A stretch of DNA of 64,000 bases from Pseudoxanthomonas daejeonensis (GCF_010093205.1 NZ_PDWN01000018.1:1-64000), one strand, 5' to 3'. Counted from the first letter of the stretch, positions 17,820 through 30,806 are shown. A program made the numbers and translations. Notes: generated by a model not told the origin, from the sequence alone.

Positions 17820-18392
17820 TCATCCCAGCAGGTCGGACATCGAGAGGATCCGGCGCGCCACGTCGGCCAGCTTCAGGCCGTGCTTCATCGCCTGCTGGCG
17901 CAGCGCCGCGTAGGCCTGCGCCTCGCTCATGCCACGCCGCTCCATGAGCAGCCCCTTGGCCCGGTCGATGTCCTTGCGGTCGCCCAGCTTGTGCTCGAGT
18001 TCGTCCAGGCGCAGGCGCACGTTCGCCTGCTGCTCGAAACGCGCCATCGCCACGCGCAGGATCGGCGCCAGCCGGCCGGGAGCCAGGCCGTCGACCACGT
18101 AGGCGGCCACGCCGGCGCCCAGGACATCGCGGATCAGCCCTTCGTCGCCATCGGCCGAGAACATCACCACCGGCCGCGGCGCGTGCCGGTCGAGCATGGC
18201 CAGCTGCTCGAGCGTATCGCGCGAGGGCGAGTCCACGTCGAGGATGACCACGTCCGGCGCGGCGGCCTCCACCGCGCGCAGCAGGCCGCTGCCGGACACA
18301 TGCGGCAGCACCTCGTAGCCGGCATCGCGCAGGGCATCCTGCAGGTCGGCGATGGGCTTTTCCGTGTCGTTGACCAGCAGGACGCGCAGCAT
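17820..18392 (-). CDS. nasT: NasT, ANTAR-domain antitermination regulator
   Basis: A 190-residue regulator with an N-terminal receiver-like domain (residues ~3-115) and a C-terminal ANTAR helical RNA-binding domain (~130-180, containing DRAKGLLMERRGMSEAQAYAALR). The receiver keeps LLVND near residues 5-9 and ILDVDSPSRDTLE around residue 52, but AYVVDGL stands where a receiver lysine is expected. Control by NasS binding rather than phosphorylation therefore fits. The start at 18392 directly precedes the receiver; 14 upstream residues in frame are unlike the family. Its expected target is the hexaloop leader at 16392-16470. Confidence 0.92.
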   Translation of the reverse strand: MLRVLLVNDTEKPIADLQDALRDAGYEVLPHVSGSGLLRAVEAAAPDVVILDVDSPSRDTLEQLAMLDRHAPRPVVMFSADGDEGLIRDVLGAGVAAYVVDGLAPGRLAPILRVAMARFEQQANVRLRLDELEHKLGDRKDIDRAKGLLMERRGMSEAQAYAALRQQAMKHGLKLADVARRILSMSDLLG

Positions 18393-18418
18393 CGGGCACA
18401 GGGCGGGGACGTGGGGTC

Positions 18419-18446
18419 GCCTCGATGTTGCCATGCAACATGAGGC
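18419..18446. repeat. inverted repeat upstream of nasT
   Basis: GCCTC-g-ATGTTGC, loop CAT, GCAACAT-GAGGC forms a near-perfect hairpin; its core ATGTTGCCATGCAACAT (18425-18441) is a perfect palindrome around a 3-base centre. It lies 27-54 bases before the nasT start and just after the end of the neighbouring membrane-protein gene. There is no U-run. It could be an operator or an mRNA structure. Confidence 0.5.
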
Positions 18447-18471
18447 GCCGGCGAGCCCTGCCTCGCGCGGC

Positions 18472-18909
18472 TCAGAGGTGGAACATCAGCTTGGCCAGGA
18501 CGGCGATCGCCAGCACGTGGACCAGCACGCTGCGGTGCAGGCGCTGCGAGCGGGGGCCGTCGAGGCGGCCCTGCCGCTGCCAGGCCATCGCCCGCAGGAA
18601 GTGGCCGAAGACGCTGGCCGCCAGGACCATCTTGGCCCACAGCAGCATGGCGAAATGACTGCCCAGCGGCTGCGCCAGCGCCCCCCTGTGGTGCCAGGCC
18701 AGCCCCAGCCCCGCCAGGTAGAGCACGGCCAGGACCCAGGGCATCACCACGCGGGCCTGCGCGGCGAACGCCGCTTCCAGCCGGCGCGCGGTCGCCGCCG
18801 GCAGACGCCGGCGCACCCCGGGCAGGAACAGCACCTCGACCACGACCGTGCCGATGAACACGATCGCGGCCAGCAGGTGCAGCAGCAGGAACAGCAGATA
18901 CGTCGACAT
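18472..18909 (-). CDS. small four-helix integral membrane protein (CopD/DUF2269-like)
   Basis: A 145-residue protein with about four hydrophobic segments (residues ~2-28, ~55-75, ~85-105, ~120-143). It has scattered histidines (LLLHLLAAIVFIG, WHHRG, FGHFL, LHRSVLVHVL) spaced as in haem- or copper-binding membrane proteins. Conserved-looking features are HLLAAIVFIGTVVVEVLFLP and the AKMVLAASVFGHFLRAM helix. I start at 18909, at the first hydrophobic helix; the longer frame to 19014 is unsupported. No function can be assigned. It is divergent from hemN and in the same direction as nasT. Confidence 0.65.
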   Translation of the reverse strand: MSTYLLFLLLHLLAAIVFIGTVVVEVLFLPGVRRRLPAATARRLEAAFAAQARVVMPWVLAVLYLAGLGLAWHHRGALAQPLGSHFAMLLWAKMVLAASVFGHFLRAMAWQRQGRLDGPRSQRLHRSVLVHVLAIAVLAKLMFHL

Positions 18910-19028
18910 GCCGACAGCGTGGCGCCCGCCACGGCCGGACGCCTTGACCACGATCAGGCGCGCGCCACCCCGCATCGGCCAGGCCCGACCGTTACCAGCC
19001 TGAAGCGGTCGCAATGACGCGTCGCGGA

Positions 19029-19042
19029 TTGACCTGCATCAA
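19029..19042 (+). promoter_or_regulatory. FNR-type box of hemN
   Basis: TTGACCTGCATCAA matches TTGAY-N4-ATCAA. Its centre lies exactly 41.5 bases before the A of the hemN ATG, and TAGCCT at 19065-19070 is a plausible -10. A class II FNR promoter here would start transcription at the ATG itself. Confidence 0.8.
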
Positions 19043-19076
19043 GGACAGGTTCGGCGTATGGTTCTAGCCTGTCGCC

Positions 19077-20480
19077 ATGGCTACCCTGTCCGCCCTCTTC
19101 GACCCGCAGCTGCTCCAGCGCTACGACGTGCCGGGGCCGCGCTATACCTCGTATCCGACCGCGCCGCAGTTCACCCCCGGCTTCGGCGAAGCGGAGCTGC
19201 GCCAGGTCGCGACGGCCAGCAACGGCGACCCCATCCCGCGCCCGATCTCCCTGTACCTGCACATCCCGTTCTGCACCAGCCCGTGCTTCTACTGCGGCTG
19301 CAACCGGATCATCACCCGCGATGCGAGCCGCGGCGCGGCCTACCTGACCCGCCTGTATCGCGAGATCGCGATGGCCTCGTCCATGTTCGATCGCGACCGC
19401 GACGTCGAACAGGTGCATTTCGGTGGTGGCACGCCCAATTTCCTGACCCCGGACCAGATCACCGAAGTGGTGGACGTGCTGCGGCGGCAATTCCATTTCG
19501 CCGCGGACGCCAAGCTGGACTGCTCGATCGAGCTGGACCCGCGCTTCATCACCCCCGGCGAGATCGGCCAGCTGGCGTCGGCCGGCTTCAACCGCGCCAG
19601 CCTGGGCGTGCAGGACTTCGACCCGGTCGTGCAGCAGGCGGTCAACCGCGTGCAAGGCGTCGAGCAGACCCTGGGCATCATCGATGCCTGCCGGCAGCAT
19701 GGCTTCCGCTCGGTCAACGTCGACCTGATCTACGGCCTGCCCAAGCAGACCCTGGAAGGTTTCTCGCGCACCCTGGACATCACCCTGCAGGCGCGCCCGG
19801 ACCGGCTGGCGATCTACGGCTACGCACACATGCCGCAGCTGTTCCGCCCGCAGCAGCGGATCAATGCCGAGGAACTGCCCAGCGCTGAGACCAAGCTGGA
19901 CCTGCTGCGCCTGGCGATCGACAAGCTCGGCCAGGCCGGCTACGAATACATCGGCATGGACCACTTCGCCCTGCCCGACGACGAACTGGCGCGCGCCCAG
20001 CGCGAAGGCGGGTTGCACCGCAACTTCATGGGCTACACCACGCACGCCGAAAGCGACCTGGTCGGCCTGGGGGTGAGCGCGATCAGCCACATCGGCGCGA
20101 GCTTCAGCCAGAACCCGCGCGACATCACCAGCTGGGAGCAGGCCATCGACGACGGCCGCCTGCCGGTGTGGCGCGGCATGCGCCTGGACGAGGACGACGT
20201 GATCCGTGCCGACGTGATCCAGTCGCTGATGTGCCACGGCGAGCTCGATTTCGAGGCGCTGGGCAGGCGCCATGTGATCGATTTCCGCGACTATTTCCGC
20301 GATGCCATCGAGCGGTTGACGCCGCTCCAGGACGATGGACTGGTCGAAGTGGACGGCCGCGGCCTGCACGCGACCTCGCGCGGAAGGCTCCTGCTGCGTA
20401 TCATCGCGATGTGCTTCGATCGATATCTACCCCCGGCCGCGGATGCGACGGCCACACCCCGGTACTCGCGCACCGTCTGA
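19077..20480 (+). CDS. hemN: HemN, oxygen-independent coproporphyrinogen III dehydrogenase
   Basis: A 467-residue radical-SAM enzyme converting coproporphyrinogen III to protoporphyrinogen IX without oxygen, in the cytoplasm. The cluster motif is HIPFCTSPCFYCGCN (Cys66, 70, 73, with 75). Other landmarks are YDVPGPRYTSYPTAP at the N terminus, VHFGGGTPNFL, and ASLGVQDFDPVVQQAVNR. It supplies haem for Nap, Nor and cytochromes under anoxia. No ribosome-binding sequence precedes the ATG, and the predicted start site coincides with it (see the upstream FNR box). fnr follows after 19 bases. Confidence 0.97.
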   Translation: MATLSALFDPQLLQRYDVPGPRYTSYPTAPQFTPGFGEAELRQVATASNGDPIPRPISLYLHIPFCTSPCFYCGCNRIITRDASRGAAYLTRLYREIAMASSMFDRDRDVEQVHFGGGTPNFLTPDQITEVVDVLRRQFHFAADAKLDCSIELDPRFITPGEIGQLASAGFNRASLGVQDFDPVVQQAVNRVQGVEQTLGIIDACRQHGFRSVNVDLIYGLPKQTLEGFSRTLDITLQARPDRLAIYGYAHMPQLFRPQQRINAEELPSAETKLDLLRLAIDKLGQAGYEYIGMDHFALPDDELARAQREGGLHRNFMGYTTHAESDLVGLGVSAISHIGASFSQNPRDITSWEQAIDDGRLPVWRGMRLDEDDVIRADVIQSLMCHGELDFEALGRRHVIDFRDYFRDAIERLTPLQDDGLVEVDGRGLHATSRGRLLLRIIAMCFDRYLPPAADATATPRYSRTV

Positions 20481-20499
20481 GTGTGACGGGAGTCATTGC

Positions 20500-21255
20500 A
20501 TGACCTCACCGACCGTCTTCCCGCGGACCAGCCCGACCGTGCTGGCCGACGACGGCGATGCCCTCTCCTTCTGCTCGACCTGTGCCTTCTCCCAGGCCTG
20601 CCTGTCCGAAGGCATGGACAAGCGCGCACTGATGGACCTGCACGTGCTGGTCGAGCACGTCGGCCCGCTGCACCCGGGCGAGCATGTGTTCCGCGAAGGC
20701 GATCCGTTCGGCGCGATCGCCGCGGTGCGCGCCGGCACGGTCAAGACCTACCAGATCGACCGCAACGGGCACGAGCAGGTCCTGGGCTTCCACCTGCCGG
20801 GCGAGGTGATCGGCCTCAACGCGATCCACGGCGACCGCTATCCGTGCAATGCCATCGCGCTGGACACGGTCATGCTGTGCCGGTTCTCGTTCCCGAAGAT
20901 CGCGCTGCTGGCCCAGCGCCTGCCCAACCTGCAGCAGCACCTGTTCCGGCTGATGAGCCGCGACATCGGCGTGGCCTCGCTGTTCGCGCGCGACAACACC
21001 GCCGACGAGCGCATGGCCGCGTTCCTGATCGGCCTGTCGCGGCGCCTGGCCGCGCGCGGCTTCTCGCCGCGCCGCTTCCAACTGACCATGTCGCGCACCG
21101 ACATCGCCAACTACCTGCGCCAGGCGCCGGAGACCGTCAGCCGGGTGCTGCGCCGGTTCGAGGTCGAAGGCCTGCTGCACATCAAGCAGCGCGACGTCGA
21201 GATCGTGGACCTGCCGCGCCTGGAAGCGCTGGCGATGACGGTGCTGCGCCAGTAA
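20500..21255 (+). CDS. fnr: FNR/ANR-family oxygen-sensing transcription regulator
   Basis: A 251-residue CRP/FNR protein. Cys25, Cys28, Cys34 (C-X2-C-X5-C) and Cys116 (YPCN) are the four ligands of the oxygen-labile [4Fe-4S] cluster. The cyclic-nucleotide-like beta-roll covers ~50-160. The recognition helix near 210 reads APETVSRVLRRF, whose E-X2-S-R pattern reads TTGAT half-sites. The start at 20500 follows hemN by 19 bases. That gap holds an imperfect box (GTGACGGGAGTCAT, 20483-20496) that could mediate autoregulation, though this is weak. It is the likely regulator of the twelve boxes in the window, although a separate Dnr-type protein outside the window could share them. Confidence 0.95.
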   Translation: MTSPTVFPRTSPTVLADDGDALSFCSTCAFSQACLSEGMDKRALMDLHVLVEHVGPLHPGEHVFREGDPFGAIAAVRAGTVKTYQIDRNGHEQVLGFHLPGEVIGLNAIHGDRYPCNAIALDTVMLCRFSFPKIALLAQRLPNLQQHLFRLMSRDIGVASLFARDNTADERMAAFLIGLSRRLAARGFSPRRFQLTMSRTDIANYLRQAPETVSRVLRRFEVEGLLHIKQRDVEIVDLPRLEALAMTVLRQ

Positions 21256-21523
21256 CGGGGGCCGGCTGCGCGCGTCGACGCGTGCGGCCTGTCGGGCCGG
21301 GAAGACGCTGCGGGAAAAGCCCGTCACCAGGGCCGCGTGCGCACGTCGCTCGAAGGCGTGGGCCCGCCCGGTTCGGCCGCACCGGGCCCATGCCACGCCC
21401 TTTGCCGCGGTCGGGAAGCCCTCCACACCCCTAACGCCGGTCGCCGTCGTCGGCCCGCCGTGCACGGCGAAGATCGGCGCCGAGGGCATTCCGCGGCCAG
21501 CCAGACGGCCGAATCGGCACGGC
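21256..21523. other. fnr-norB intergenic stretch
   Basis: About 270 bases of extremely GC-rich sequence with no credible gene. A hairpin-forming stretch around 21359-21390 (TGGGCCCG ... CGGGCCCA) has no U-run. Short frames here lack ribosome sites and family resemblance. The regulatory part of the gap is the FNR box at its 3' end. Confidence 0.4.
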
Positions 21524-21537
21524 TTGACCTGCGTCAT
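21524..21537 (+). promoter_or_regulatory. FNR/DNR-type box of the nitric oxide reductase gene
   Basis: TTGACCTGCGTCAT matches the consensus with one mismatch in the right half. A -10-like GAACAT at 21560-21565 gives a start near 21572, 41.5 bases from the box centre, leaving a 25-base leader that carries AGGAGAG before the ATG. The identical 14-mer lies upstream of ubiD on the opposite strand. Confidence 0.7.
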
Positions 21538-21596
21538 GGAGGCCGCGGCCCCCGGCGCCGAACATGCGGCCATTCCCCGCAGGAGAGAGCCGCGTC

Positions 21597-23894
21597 ATGA
21601 ATTCCACCCGCAAGCTTTGGACAGGCCTGGTGGTCCTGCTCATCGCCTCGTTTGCCGTCCTGCTCTGGGTCGGCAGCGAGATCCACCGCCAAGCCCCCCC
21701 ATTGCCCGAACAGGTGGTCAGCACCGACGGCCAAGTGGTCTACACCCGCAAGGACATCGAGACCGGACGCCAGGTATGGCAGTCGATCGGTGGCCAGCAG
21801 CTGGGCTCGATCTGGGGCCACGGCGGCTATGTCGCCCCGGACTGGGGCGCTGACTGGCTGCATCGCGAGGCCGAAGCGGTCCTGGACCTGTGGGCCGCGC
21901 GCGAGCATGGCCTGGACAGCTACAAGAAGCTCGATGCCGCCACCCAGGCCGCCTACGCCCAGCGCGTGCAGGCCCTGCTGCGGCCGAACACGTACGAGGC
22001 GGCCACCGGCACGATCCACATCGATGCCGATCGCGCCGCCGCCATGGCCACGGTCGCCACGCATTACCAGACCCTGTTCGGCAACGACCCGTCGATGACA
22101 GGACTGCGCGAGGCCTATGCCATGCGCAACGGCACCGTGCCCGATGCCGAGCACCGCCGCCAGCTGACGGCGTTCTACTGGTGGGCGGCATGGTCGTCGG
22201 TGACCGAGCGTCCCGGCGCGGACATCACCTACACCGCCAACTGGCCGCATGACGAGCTGGTCGGCAACACGCCGCCGTCGAACCTGTTCATGTGGACCGT
22301 GTTCAGCGTGCTGTTCCTGATCGCCGGCATCGGCCTGCTCGGCTGGCACTACGCGGTCAGCCACGGCGAGGAGATGGTGCCGGTACTGCCGAAGTCCGAT
22401 CCACTGGCCGCGATCAAGGTCACCCCGTCGATGCGCGCCACCGCCAAGTACTTCTGGGTGGTGATCGCGCTGTTCCTGGTGCAGATCCTGCTCGGCGCGA
22501 TCACCGCGCACTACCAGGTCGAAGGCCAGGAGGCCTACGGTTTCGCCCTGGCCGACGTTCTGCCGTACTCACTCACCCGCACCTGGCACACGCAGCTGGC
22601 GGTGCTGTGGATCGCCACCGCGTGGCTGGGCATGGGCCTTTACATCGGTCCGGCCATCTCCGGTCATGAGCCGAAGTTCCAGCGCCTGGGCGTGAACGTG
22701 CTCTGGACCTGCCTCCTGGTCATTGTCGTTGGCTCGTTCGCAGGCCAGTGGTTCGCAGTGATGCAGAAGCTGGGCCTGGCCAACAACTTCTGGTTCGGCC
22801 ACCAGGGCTGGGAATACGTGGACCTGGGCCGCTTCTGGCAGTGGTTCCTGTTCATCGGCCTGCTGCTGTGGCTGACCCTGGTCGGTCGCGCGCTGTGGCC
22901 GGCCATGCGCAAGGGCACCGAGTCTCGCTCCATCGTCAGCCTGCTGTTCCTGTCGGTGGTGGCGATCGGCATCTTCTACTCGGCCGGCCTGATGTGGGGC
23001 GAACACACCCACCTGTCGATGGTCGAGTACTGGCGCTGGTGGGTCGTGCACCTGTGGGTCGAGGGCTTCTTCGAGGTGTTCGCGGTGGCGGTGATCGCCT
23101 TCCTGTTCACCCGCCTGGGCCTGCTGCAGGTGAAGTCGGCCACAATCGCGGTGCTGTTCGCCACGATCGTGTTCATGGCCGGCGGCGTGCTCGGCACCCT
23201 GCACCACCTGTACTTCACCGGCACGCCGACGGCGGTGATCGCCCTGGGCGCGAGCTTCTCGGCGCTGGAAGTGGTGCCGCTGGCCTACGTCGGCTTCGAG
23301 GCCTACCACAACTACAAGCTGGGCAAGGCCACGCCGTGGATGGCCAAGTACAAGTGGCCGATCATGTTCTTCCTGGCGGTGTCGTTCTGGAACCTGGTGG
23401 GCGCGGGCCTGTTCGGCTTCCTGATCAACCCGCCGCTGCCGCTGTACTACATGCAGGGCCTGAACCTGACCGCCAACCACGGCCACACCGCGATGTTCGG
23501 CGTGTACGGCATGCTGGGCATCGGCCTGATGCTGTTCTGCCTGCGCGGCCTCAAGCCGGACGTGAAGTGGAACGAAAAGCTGCTGGCCACCTCGTTCTGG
23601 TCGCTCAACATCGGCCTGGCTGGCATGTCGCTGTTCACCCTGCTGCCGCTGGGCATCCTCCAGCTCAACGCGGCGATCGACAAGGGCTACTGGTACGCGC
23701 GCTCGGCCGACTTCATGCAGCAGCCGATCGTGGACCTGCTGGTGTGGATGCGGGTGCCGTCGGACACGCTGTTCAGCGTCGGCGCCGCAGCCCTGGCATG
23801 GTTCGTGTTCCGGCTCTGGGTGGCACCCAAGCGTGAATCGCCGGTGCCGTCGGCTACCGCGGTGGCCGCTGCGGCGATCACGCCCAAGCACTGA
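21597..23894 (+). CDS. norB: quinol-dependent nitric oxide reductase (qNOR)
   Basis: A 765-residue single-subunit membrane enzyme reducing NO to N2O with electrons from quinol. The extra N-terminal part (first helix at ~7-27, then a ~200-residue periplasmic domain with GRQVWQSIGGQQLGSIWGHG) marks the qNOR form, which needs no NorC. The heme-copper-oxidase-like core has about 12 further helices. Metal histidines lie in TRTWHTQLAVLW, WWVVHLWVEGFFEVF, LHHLYFTG and NHGHTAMFGVYG. The start at 21597 has a strong AGGAGAG site. It protects against and respires the NO made by NirK. Confidence 0.96.
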   Translation: MNSTRKLWTGLVVLLIASFAVLLWVGSEIHRQAPPLPEQVVSTDGQVVYTRKDIETGRQVWQSIGGQQLGSIWGHGGYVAPDWGADWLHREAEAVLDLWAAREHGLDSYKKLDAATQAAYAQRVQALLRPNTYEAATGTIHIDADRAAAMATVATHYQTLFGNDPSMTGLREAYAMRNGTVPDAEHRRQLTAFYWWAAWSSVTERPGADITYTANWPHDELVGNTPPSNLFMWTVFSVLFLIAGIGLLGWHYAVSHGEEMVPVLPKSDPLAAIKVTPSMRATAKYFWVVIALFLVQILLGAITAHYQVEGQEAYGFALADVLPYSLTRTWHTQLAVLWIATAWLGMGLYIGPAISGHEPKFQRLGVNVLWTCLLVIVVGSFAGQWFAVMQKLGLANNFWFGHQGWEYVDLGRFWQWFLFIGLLLWLTLVGRALWPAMRKGTESRSIVSLLFLSVVAIGIFYSAGLMWGEHTHLSMVEYWRWWVVHLWVEGFFEVFAVAVIAFLFTRLGLLQVKSATIAVLFATIVFMAGGVLGTLHHLYFTGTPTAVIALGASFSALEVVPLAYVGFEAYHNYKLGKATPWMAKYKWPIMFFLAVSFWNLVGAGLFGFLINPPLPLYYMQGLNLTANHGHTAMFGVYGMLGIGLMLFCLRGLKPDVKWNEKLLATSFWSLNIGLAGMSLFTLLPLGILQLNAAIDKGYWYARSADFMQQPIVDLLVWMRVPSDTLFSVGAAALAWFVFRLWVAPKRESPVPSATAVAAAAITPKH

Positions 23895-23915
23895 TCCTCG
23901 CTGCATCGCTGCATC

Positions 23916-23950
23916 CATCGGGGCCGCCTTCGTGCGGCCCCGATGTTTTT
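23916..23950 (+). terminator. intrinsic terminator after norB
   Basis: CATCGGGGCCGC (23916-23927) pairs perfectly with 23934-23945, followed by TTTTT (23946-23950). It lies 21 bases after the norB stop and isolates norB from the cation-efflux operon. Confidence 0.88.
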
Positions 23951-24099
23951 CCGGCCGGGACTGCGCGCCGGGGGCCGGGCAGTCCACCCGCCAGCACGCT
24001 GCCCGCCGCGTCGACCCTGGATCGTCTGCGGCCGATGACCGATATCACTGCCTTGCCCGAAATTGTGTAACCCGACCGGCGCGGCCTATCCTGCCCGCC

Positions 24100-24480
24100 A
24101 TGTCCCGCGTCTTCGGCCCCCGCCGGCTCTCCTTCCTGCGCACCAGCGTCATGCTGGCGTTCGCGCTGGGGCTGTTCTGGCAATCGATGCTGGGTTCGCT
24201 CGGCGAGATCCACGAAGCCGTCGAGCACGCGAGCACGGCAGCGACCCACGAGGCCGGCGTCGAATCGCACGAGGCCCCGGCGCACGGGAATCCCGCCGAC
24301 GATGGGCTGCATTTGGCGCTCCACTACGCGCACTGCTGTGGCCAGGCGGCCGGCCTGGCCGATCCGGGCATCACCTGTGCCGCCGTCGCACCGCAATCCG
24401 TGCAGCCGCGGACCTTGGCCTCGGTGCGGACGCCTGCGTCACACCTTTCCGGTCCGTTCCGCCCTCCGATCCGGGCCTGA
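24100..24480 (+). CDS. CzcI-like small histidine-rich exported protein
   Basis: A 126-residue protein with an N-terminal export signal (residues ~10-35, RTSVMLAFALGLFWQSMLGS). A His/Glu-rich mid-region follows (EIHEAVEHASTAATHEAGVESHE), then HYAHCCGQ. Small proteins of this type precede czcCBA in several metal-resistance loci and are thought to modulate or buffer metal in the periplasm; the family match is by pattern and position. TATCCT at 24087-24092 stands where a -10 element would start transcription at the ATG. No ribosome-binding sequence is visible. Confidence 0.65.
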   Translation: MSRVFGPRRLSFLRTSVMLAFALGLFWQSMLGSLGEIHEAVEHASTAATHEAGVESHEAPAHGNPADDGLHLALHYAHCCGQAAGLADPGITCAAVAPQSVQPRTLASVRTPASHLSGPFRPPIRA

Positions 24481-24536
24481 CGCTCGACTGGCGATAAGCC
24501 AGCGTTCCGTCACTGCACCCTTTCCGGAGTATCCCC

Positions 24537-25822
24537 ATGCCTGTGCGACTCGCGGCCCTGGCCGCGTGGATCGTCGGCTGTGCCCTGGCCTGGCCGGCCG
24601 TGGCCGCCGATCCCGCCCCACCCGCCCTCACCCTGGATGACGCGTTCGTACGCGTCGCCCGTGCCCACCCGGACCTGCGCCTGTTCGGTGCGCAGACCGA
24701 CCTCCTACTCGCCGAGCGTGACCAGGCCAGCCTGAAACCCGCGCTGCGCGCCGGCCTGGACATCGAGAACGTGCTCGGCACCGGCGCGACGCGCGGCTTC
24801 GACCAGGCCGAAGTGACGCTGACGCTGGCCGGCGTGCTGGAACGCGGCGGCAAGCTCGACGCGCGTCGCGCGCTGGCGCAGAGCCGCATCGATGCATTGT
24901 CCGTGCAGCGCGAGGCACAGCGCCTGGACCTTCTGGCCGAGACCGCGCGACACTACCTGGCCGTGGCCGCGGCACAGGCGCAGGCGGACATCGGCCGCCT
25001 CGACATGGAACAGCGCCGGCGCACGGTCGCGGCGGCCCGTCATCGCCTGCAGGCCGGTGCATCGCCCGAGTCCGTCGTGCTGACCGCCGAAGCCGCGCTG
25101 GCGCGTGCGGAAATGAGCGTGGATCGCGCCACCCAGCAGGAGCACGCTGCGCGCCAGCACCTGGCCGCACTGTGGGGCGAACGTGATCCGGCCTTCCTGC
25201 TCGCCGCGGCCGATCCGCTGCTGACGCCCGCCGTGCCCGAACTCGAAGAGCTCGCCGCCTGGCTCGAGCGCACGCCGGAGCTGGCCGGTTTCGTCGGCGA
25301 GCAGCGCATCCGCGAAGCGCGGCTGCAGCTCGCGCGCAGCGCCGCCACGCCCGACCTGGACTGGCAACTGGGCATCCGCCGCCTGCAGGAAAGCGACGAC
25401 ACCGCGCTGGTGGGCAGCCTCTCCATGCCACTGGGGGGCACGCGCCGGGCGCAGCCGGAAATCCGCGCCGCCGAAGCGGAGCTGGCGTCGCTCGGGCTGG
25501 AACGCGAATCCCGCGACGTGTCGCTCTACAGCACGCTGGTCCAGGCACACGGTCGCTACCGCGTCGCCCAGCAGGAGGTGCGGCGCACCGCGCAGGACGT
25601 GCTTCCGCGCCTGGCACGCGCCGAGCGTGCCGCGCAGCGCGCGTACAGCGCCGGCGCGATCAGCTACCTGGAATGGGCGCAACTGCAGTCCGAGCACACC
25701 GCCATGCAGCGGCAGCAGCTCGACGCCGCGCTTGAAGCACAAAGCGCCCTCATCGAAATCCAGCGCCTGACCGGCCAGCCCTTCGTGGCCGGCGCCGGCG
25801 CCTCCGGACAAGGAACCTCCCC

Positions 25823-25826
<4 letters not shown>
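24537..25826 (+). CDS. czcC: CzcC-type outer-membrane channel of cation efflux
   Basis: A 429-residue TolC-family outer-membrane factor with a signal peptide (to about residue 23, VAADP). It has two repeats of long helices separated by barrel strands and a glutamine/arginine-rich helical body. Short conserved pieces include LTLDDAFVRVARAHPDL and LSMPLGGTRRAQPEI. Together with CzcB and CzcA it forms the tripartite pump that expels divalent cations across both membranes. Its stop overlaps the czcB start by 4 bases. Confidence 0.9.
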
Positions 25827-30065
<4,239 letters not shown>

Positions 30066-30078
30066 GCGGCTGCGGGCC

Positions 30079-30134
30079 GGCGCGCGCAACGGGTGCGCGC
30101 GCCATCACTGCACGACGACGGCCACCGTCGTGCA
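30079..30134. repeat. tandem perfect hairpins after czcA
   Basis: GGCGCGCGCA/TGCGCGCGCC (30079-30103, 5-base loop) is followed by TGCACGACG/CGTCGTGCA (30109-30134, 8-base loop). They lie between czcA and a 58-residue gene. Neither has a U-run; together they may slow or terminate transcription or protect the czc transcript. Confidence 0.55.
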
Positions 30135-30166
30135 ATGGGCCCCACGCTGCGCATGAGGACGCGACC

Positions 30167-30343
30167 ATGAAACCCACGCCGGAATCCAATCCCGAGGGCG
30201 ACCAGGCCAAGTCGCACACGCCCGACAAGCTGCGCAACGACAAGGCGCGCTGGAAGGACCACGACCAGCCCGACACGCCGCGCAAGGACGGACCCGACCC
30301 GGAAAGCGACTATCCGGACGCGCGCGAAAGCGTACCGCGCTGA
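30167..30343 (+). CDS. 58-residue highly hydrophilic protein
   Basis: Begins MKPTPESNPEGDQAKSHTPD and consists almost entirely of charged residues and proline, with no hydrophobic core, so it is probably intrinsically disordered. Similar small charged proteins are common in Xanthomonadaceae and often stress-linked; I cannot assign a function. The ATG is preceded by GAGGACGC at ribosome-site distance. It ends 6 bases before the convergent stop of the next gene. Codon third positions are G/C as in true genes here. Confidence 0.55.
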   Translation: MKPTPESNPEGDQAKSHTPDKLRNDKARWKDHDQPDTPRKDGPDPESDYPDARESVPR

Positions 30344-30349
30344 CCGCGC

Positions 30350-30637
30350 TCAGCTGCGGCGGCAGCCGCAGCCGCAGCTGCCACCCGTGTTCGTGCCGCG
30401 CGCTTCGTCGGCGTCTTCCGCGTACGCATCGCCGGACAGCTCGGCCGTTTCGCCCAGCGCCTGCAACACGGCCATCACCTGGGCGGGTGGCAGCACGGTC
30501 AGCACTTTCAACTTGCCGCCGTCTGGATCCAACGCGACCTGGGCATCGGGATCGAGCTCGCGCAGCGCGGCGTTCATCGCCGACAGGCGCGACAGCGCAA
30601 TAGTGGGATCGGTCGGGGAAGCCGGTGCGATGGACAT
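30350..30637 (-). CDS. small HMA-like protein with CGCGC tail
   Basis: A 95-residue protein. The middle (residues ~33-68: VALDPDGGKLKVLTVLP ... VMAVLQALGETAEL) has the strand-helix rhythm of a heavy-metal-associated fold without its CXXC. The C terminus ends in GGSCGCGCRRS, giving three closely spaced cysteines. A second protein with a comparable plan lies at 54516-54755 beside azurin. A palindromic FNR/DNR box at 30753-30766 with a TACAGT -10 serves it. A copper- or iron-handling role is inferred only. Confidence 0.6.
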   Translation of the reverse strand: MSIAPASPTDPTIALSRLSAMNAALRELDPDAQVALDPDGGKLKVLTVLPPAQVMAVLQALGETAELSGDAYAEDADEARGTNTGGSCGCGCRRS

Positions 30638-30752
30638 GGGTTCTCTCGTTCGGAGGGGCGTTCACGGGATCGTTCAAGGACGGACACGGCCGCGCGCGCA
30701 TGGCGTGCGACCGGTACTGGAGCGACTGTAGGCAGCGGCGGCGCTCGCGGCC

Positions 30753-30766
30753 TTGACAGGGGTCAA
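30753..30766 (-). promoter_or_regulatory. perfect FNR/DNR-type box (minus-strand small protein)
   Basis: TTGACAGGGGTCAA has perfectly symmetric TTGAC/GTCAA arms. Reading leftward, the -10 TACAGT (30730-30725) gives a start near 30718, 41.5 bases from the centre. The box lies in the divergent region shared with nnrS. Confidence 0.75.
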
Positions 30767-30806
30767 GGCGCAGCACGGTCGCACGGGGCGGCCGATCAGC
30801 GCCGGC

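Noticed and set aside
20483-20496. FNR box in front of fnr (GTGACGGGAGTCAT)
   Set aside because: Two mismatches and overlap with the translation initiation region; mentioned in the fnr entry but not called as a site.
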